Under the pieces are notes generated by a model. That model was not told the origin of the DNA, did not search any database, and was given only the letters and a program-made list of their open reading frames with translations. Shown here one piece after another: positions 60,001 to 64,000 of a stretch of DNA of 64,000 bases. The stretch is from assembly GCA_021209875.1 (NCBI GenBank), contig JAGYVD010000003.1, positions 3,348,001-3,412,000 on the forward strand. Direction: 5' to 3'. The DNA is from Rosellinia necatrix. Taxonomy: Eukaryota > Ascomycota > Sordariomycetes > Xylariales > Xylariaceae. Position numbers and translations under genes: made by a program. Position 1 is the stretch's first letter; every line of letters starts with the position of its first letter.

Positions 60001-62587
60001 ATGATGCTGGCTAAACGCAATATTATCTCGTGCTGGAGACGACCCCTCGGAGGAGCTTCAAGAAGACTCGGGCAGCCCCATGCAACTTCCGCCATATATG
60101 CCAGAGCTGCGTTCTTCGCCAAACTAAGCGGAGACACCAATGTAGCATTGCCTACGCTCACGTCACGGGCCTACTCAAGCGGCGGGCCACATCCGCCGGG
60201 CGGTACCCATCGCATGAACCTCGGTGGCGAGCCAGAGAAGCCTGCACTCGAACAATACGGTGTCGATCTTACGGCCAAGGCAAGAGAAGGAAAGCTCGAC
60301 CCGGTGATTGGGAGGGATGACGAAATACAACGGACTATTCAGGTGCTCTCGCGGCGAACCAAGAACAATCCAGTATTGATCGGGAATGCAGGAACGGGGA
60401 AGACGGCAGTGTTAGAAGGCCTGGCATTGCGGATAGTTCAGGGCGACGTCCCAGAGAGCATAAAAAAGAAGAGGGTGGTATCCCTAGACCTCGGCTCTCT
60501 CATTGCGGGCGCCAAGTTTCGAGGCGACTTCGAGGAGCGACTCAAGAAGGTCTTAACTGAGGTCGAGCAAGCCCAGGGTGAAGTCATCTTGTTCATTGAC
60601 GAATTGCACATCCTACTTGGTCTCGGAAAGGCCGAGGGCTCGATCGACGCCTCTAATCTGCTAAAGCCCGCGCTATCTAGAGGCGAGCTACAGTGCTGCG
60701 GTGCGACTACACTCACGGAATACAGGCAGATTGAGAAAGATGTGGCGTTGGCGCGACGTTTCCAGCCGATATTGGTGAACGAACCTAGTGTGCAGGACAC
60801 CATTAGTATCCTTAGAGGCATTAAGGAAAAATATGAGGTTCACCACGGCGTGAGAATCACCGACGGCGCTCTTGTAGCGGCCGCGACTTATTCAAATCGC
60901 TATATAACCGACCGATTTCTTCCGGACAAGGCCATTGACCTGATGGACGAGGCGGCGAGCTCGTTACGGTTGCAACAAGAAAGCAAACCCGAGAACATAA
61001 TGCGTCTTGACCAGAAAATCATGACGATCCAGATTGAATTGGAAAGCCTACGGAAAGAGAAGGACGTGGCAAGTCACGAACGTCGAGAAAAACTTGAATC
61101 AGACCTGAAGAAGCTTCAGGATGAGAACAAGGCACTCACCAAAAGATGGGAAAAGGAGAGGGGCCAGATCGAAGCCTTGAAAAAAGTGCAGGAAGATCTT
61201 GACAAGGCACGTATTGAGCTTGAACATGCCCAGAGAAGTGGGAATTTTGCGCGTGCTTCGGAGCTACGGTTTGGCGTGATCCCTAATCTCGAAATTAAGC
61301 TGCCCAAGGACGGTGAGACAAAACCGGGCACACAAGACCCGGATACTCTAATTCACGATTCCGTGACCGGCGATGACATCGCAGCCGTAGTCTCAAGAAT
61401 TACTGGGATCCCCGTCTCAAAGCTCACCTCTGGTCATGTTGAAAAGCTTATTCACATGGAGGAAACTCTTCGAGCGTCGGTACGTGGGCAGGATGAAGCT
61501 CTGAAGGCTGTCGCTGACGCGGTGCGAATGCAACGTGCTGGCCTTAGCGGGGACAATCGTCCGCTGGCAACCTTTTTCTTCCTGGGCCCTACCGGCGTTG
61601 GCAAAACCGAACTTTGCAAAAAGCTTGCCAGTTTTTTATTCTCAACGGAGCAAGCAGTCGTTCGTTTCGACATGAGTGAATTTCAAGAGAAACACACAAT
61701 CTCACGACTCATCGGCGCTCCATCCGGTTATGTAGGTTATGACGACGCCGGCCAGTTAACAGAGGCGGTGCGACGGAAGCCATATGCCGTGCTTCTTTTC
61801 GACGAGTTTGAGAAGGCCCACCGAGATATATCGTCCCTGCTTTGTCAGTAATTCCTAATTTTTTTCCTTTCTATTTCCCTATCCCGCGTCGTGATTTAGA
61901 GCATGACCGCCCTCTAAGTCACTGTTATGCCCTACGGCCGTTTCGGATATCGAAACGTAGACCACACCGAAAATACGACAATAGCTAACCTTACGTACTA
62001 CAGTGCAAGTCCTCGACGAAGGTTACCTGACGGATGCTCAGGGTCATAAGGTTGATTTTAGAAACACCATCATCGTCCTTACGTCTAACTTAGGTGCCGA
62101 CATCCTCGTAGGAAATAATCCTATTCATCCCTACTCAGAGACACCCAGAGGTGATGTTAGCCCGGATGTTCGAAAAGCAGTGATGGATGTGGTGTCTGCT
62201 AATTACGCACCTGAATTCCTGAATCGCATTGATTCATTCATTATCTTCAAACGATTAAAGCTCGATGCTCTCCGTGACATTGTCGATATCCGACTTCGGG
62301 AATTGCAACAACGCCTCGACGATCGACGCATCAAACTCCATGTTGACGATGAGGTGCGTGTATGGCTCGCCGAGCGTGGGTATGATCCAAGATTCGGCGC
62401 ACGGCCACTCAACCGCCTCATTACGACGGAAATTAGCAACGGCCTCGCCGATAAGATTATTCGGGGAGAACTCAGACGTGGCGATACCGCTGTCGCCCAC
62501 ATCAAAGATGATCAAAGTGGGCTAGAGATCCTGACGGAGAAATCTAGTCCCTTGCCCAATTTGGAATCTCGGGACTCATCTGCCTAA
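60001..62587 (+). CDS. HSP78: Mitochondrial ClpB-type disaggregase Hsp78
   Basis: This matrix AAA+ chaperone dissolves aggregates with mitochondrial Hsp70. Two exons (60001-61843, 62004-62587) give 808 residues, close to the yeast 811. An Arg-rich presequence ([22 protein letters not shown]) and a spacer lead straight to the first AAA+ module, because mitochondrial ClpB lacks the Clp N-domain. NBD1 has GNAGTGKT (128-135), the Walker B FIDELH and [19 protein letters not shown]. The coiled-coil middle domain spans about 325-450 ([19 protein letters not shown]). NBD2 has GPTGVGKT (529-536), [24 protein letters not shown], then [17 protein letters not shown] and [15 protein letters not shown]. 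The intron donor is GTCAGT, less usual, but only this junction restores [16 protein letters not shown]1 has [17 protein letters not shown], similar to the expected pore-proximal region. Confidence 0.95.
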
Positions 62588-63189
62588 TTAGGTCAACGAA
62601 GAAACCGAAAGACTGTACTGTCTGTATATGTACGAAAAGAAAGCACCGGCGGCGCATTTTGGGGGCAGTAGAAGGCACATTTTATTCTGGTAGCTATATT
62701 TTAGCACACAACAAACATTGTACCAATGATCTAGATAGTTCCAAGACTCCCTACTTACAGCCCACCTATACCCAAGTTACGAATATACGTCACATATACA
62801 TATAAATAAACAGTTATGAGAAACCAATAGATACATCGGTGCAACTCAAACTATAGGGAATATTGTCCCGCTAATGCGTTCCATACGAAGGTGAGCCAGG
62901 AAGGTAGTTTTCCCGATGTTGACATAATACCAAAAGAGCATTATTTTAGCATTCCCCAAGAAAATTGGTAGCGTTGTGCTACACGGTCTAGGATTGTATT
63001 TCGGAATGTTTAGAGGGGCAAAATTAAGTCTGTGAACGAGACGTGTCAGACCGACGAAAACAGTGGTCACCAATTCACTAACCTTGCGCGCCCAGTCTGA
63101 ATTCGCGTCACGAGGCACAATTAGACAGAATTATTGACGTGAACTCATCATAAAAGGAACCATCAATTTGCCGAAAATACGCTGCCCTT
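62588..63189. other. Spacer between convergent HSP78 and HRQ1
   Basis: These 600 bp hold two 3' UTRs and are AT-rich. No gene, repeat or RNA fold was recognised. Confidence 0.55.
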
Positions 63190-64000
63190 CTATATCCCAG
63201 ATTCCAGTACCGTAGAGTGACCACCATCATCCTCCACACCACCAATAAGGAATCTTCCCCGTGTTGGCACGGGCTTTGCTAGTACAACTGTTTCAATGCC
63301 GGCAGGGCTTATCTCCTCAGGGCCCATAGGCAGCGCATCGATATCGATATCTATGCTCAACAGGCTTTTAAGGATGACCGAGCTCCCCGCCTTGGACATA
63401 ACCTCGTTTGCTTCCTTGCACAGTTCCGAGCACACGCACTCGGGGCACCCCGACTCGCAATGGCAGTGTTGAACACGTTCCAATGCCTGGAAGAGAAGGA
63501 TGTCAATGAATTCGAATACCTTGGTACTGATGCCCGAGCCATTTGCACCCCCCTTGGCATCATAGAACGTCAAGCGGGCTGGTCGTTTTCTCGAAGTCTC
63601 TTTCTGCGCAAATTCTTTCAGGCCTACCTTGCATTCGGTCCGTACATCTCCAGGCATGCTTATGACAAAATTAGGCATTAGGCTCATGATAGCATGTTCT
63701 GCGGCATGTATGGCTCCTGCTACATGAAGGCGGCGATCAACGAGGATATCGAGCGCTTGCTTAGGAATGTCCAGCCACATGCCCTTGCTGTACCGAACGA
63801 TGGGAGGGTTATCAACTTGGATCGCGTCAAGGATTCGCCGACGCTTATCTACTTTGAAATATCCAAAAACGTTCTGCGTGATGCGGATCAAGCCATGAAA
63901 CGCGCGGGACGACGATCCTGTAATCTTGCGGACAGCCTCGCACTCTACCGGGTCTATGTCAGTAAAGTCTCTCTGCTGTGTAGTCCACTCAACCTTCACC
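63190..64000 (-). CDS. HRQ1: RecQ4-like DNA helicase Hrq1, C-terminal part
   Basis: This is the C-terminal 269 or so residues of Hrq1, a 3'-5' helicase of the RecQ4-like group acting in crosslink repair and telomere maintenance. The gene continues beyond the right edge, so the helicase core is not visible. What is seen is the DUF1998/MZB region. It includes VEWTTQQRDFTDIDPVE, NVFGYFKVDKRRRILD, PPIVRYSKGMWLDIP, VAGAIHAAEHAIMSLMP and GDVRTECKVGLKEFAQ. It continues RKRPARLTFYDAKGG and the zinc-binding cysteine cluster CHCESGCPECVCSELC, in family order. After the cluster come about 70 less conserved residues ending VLESGI. No intron is visible in this part. The gene converges on HSP78. Confidence 0.93.
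   Translation of the reverse strand, partial: VKVEWTTQQRDFTDIDPVECEAVRKITGSSSRAFHGLIRITQNVFGYFKVDKRRRILDAIQVDNPPIVRYSKGMWLDIPKQALDILVDRRLHVAGAIHAAEHAIMSLMPNFVISMPGDVRTECKVGLKEFAQKETSRKRPARLTFYDAKGGANGSGISTKVFEFIDILLFQALERVQHCHCESGCPECVCSELCKEANEVMSKAGSSVILKSLLSIDIDIDALPMGPEEISPAGIETVVLAKPVPTRGRFLIGGVEDDGGHSTVLESGI

Overview
The window is nuclear DNA of a filamentous ascomycete, most likely a Sordariomycete. The evidence is short spliceosomal introns (about 50-215 nt, GTRNGT donors, CTRAC-like branch sites, YAG acceptors), gene spacing of 1-5 kb, and a complement of single-copy fungal housekeeping genes. The spacers also carry many copies of a TACCTAGGTA/TAGGTAGGTA word. Exon structures below were assembled by hand from conserved family motifs and splice signals, with reading frame checked across every junction. 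No transcript evidence was available.

Layout, left to right. The pyruvate node comes first: the 3' part of mitochondrial pyruvate carrier MPC1 (1-508, +), a 5 kb spacer, and a pyruvate carboxylase gene with 11 exons, including exons of 21, 8 and 12 nt (5585-9932, +). Clathrin heavy chain (11810-17045, -) is divergent from a DUF1746 membrane protein (18151-19304, +), which converges on RCL1 (19354-20574, -). SEC66 (21614-22452, +) and a CUS2/Tat-SF1 splicing factor (23215-24390, +) follow. Next is a DUF3405 type II membrane protein (25271-27865, -). A 3.8 kb repeat-rich spacer then leads to a GC-rich island with a luciferase-domain protein (31623-32522, +) and the glycine cleavage T-protein GCV1 (33220-34737, -). 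ARF1 (35957-36759, -) follows.

From about 37 to 45 kb lies a gene-poor, AT-richer accessory segment. It contains a decayed SRPK-like protein kinase (39552-40979) and a 162-bp solo LTR with a perfect 5-bp target duplication (42093-42254). Beyond it are the p24 cargo receptor EMP24 (44925-45699, +) and a VSB1/YGR125W-type SulP-STAS-cyclic-nucleotide-binding vacuolar transporter (47639-51157, -). PSF1/GINS (53919-54702, -) is divergent from the purine gene ADE17 (55472-57369, +). The window ends with EF-1beta (57937-59182, -) divergent from mitochondrial HSP78 (60001-62587, +), which converges on the 3' end of the HRQ1 helicase (63190-64000, -, cut by the window edge).

There is no bacterial-type operon logic and no biosynthetic cluster. 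The genes are core metabolism, trafficking, splicing, replication and translation functions. No clearly novel system was found. The items most worth a second look are the PYC micro-exon cluster, the solo LTR and dead kinase island, the dispersed and tandem short repeats, two stop-free 3n introns, and the GC-rich luciferase-domain/GCV1 island.
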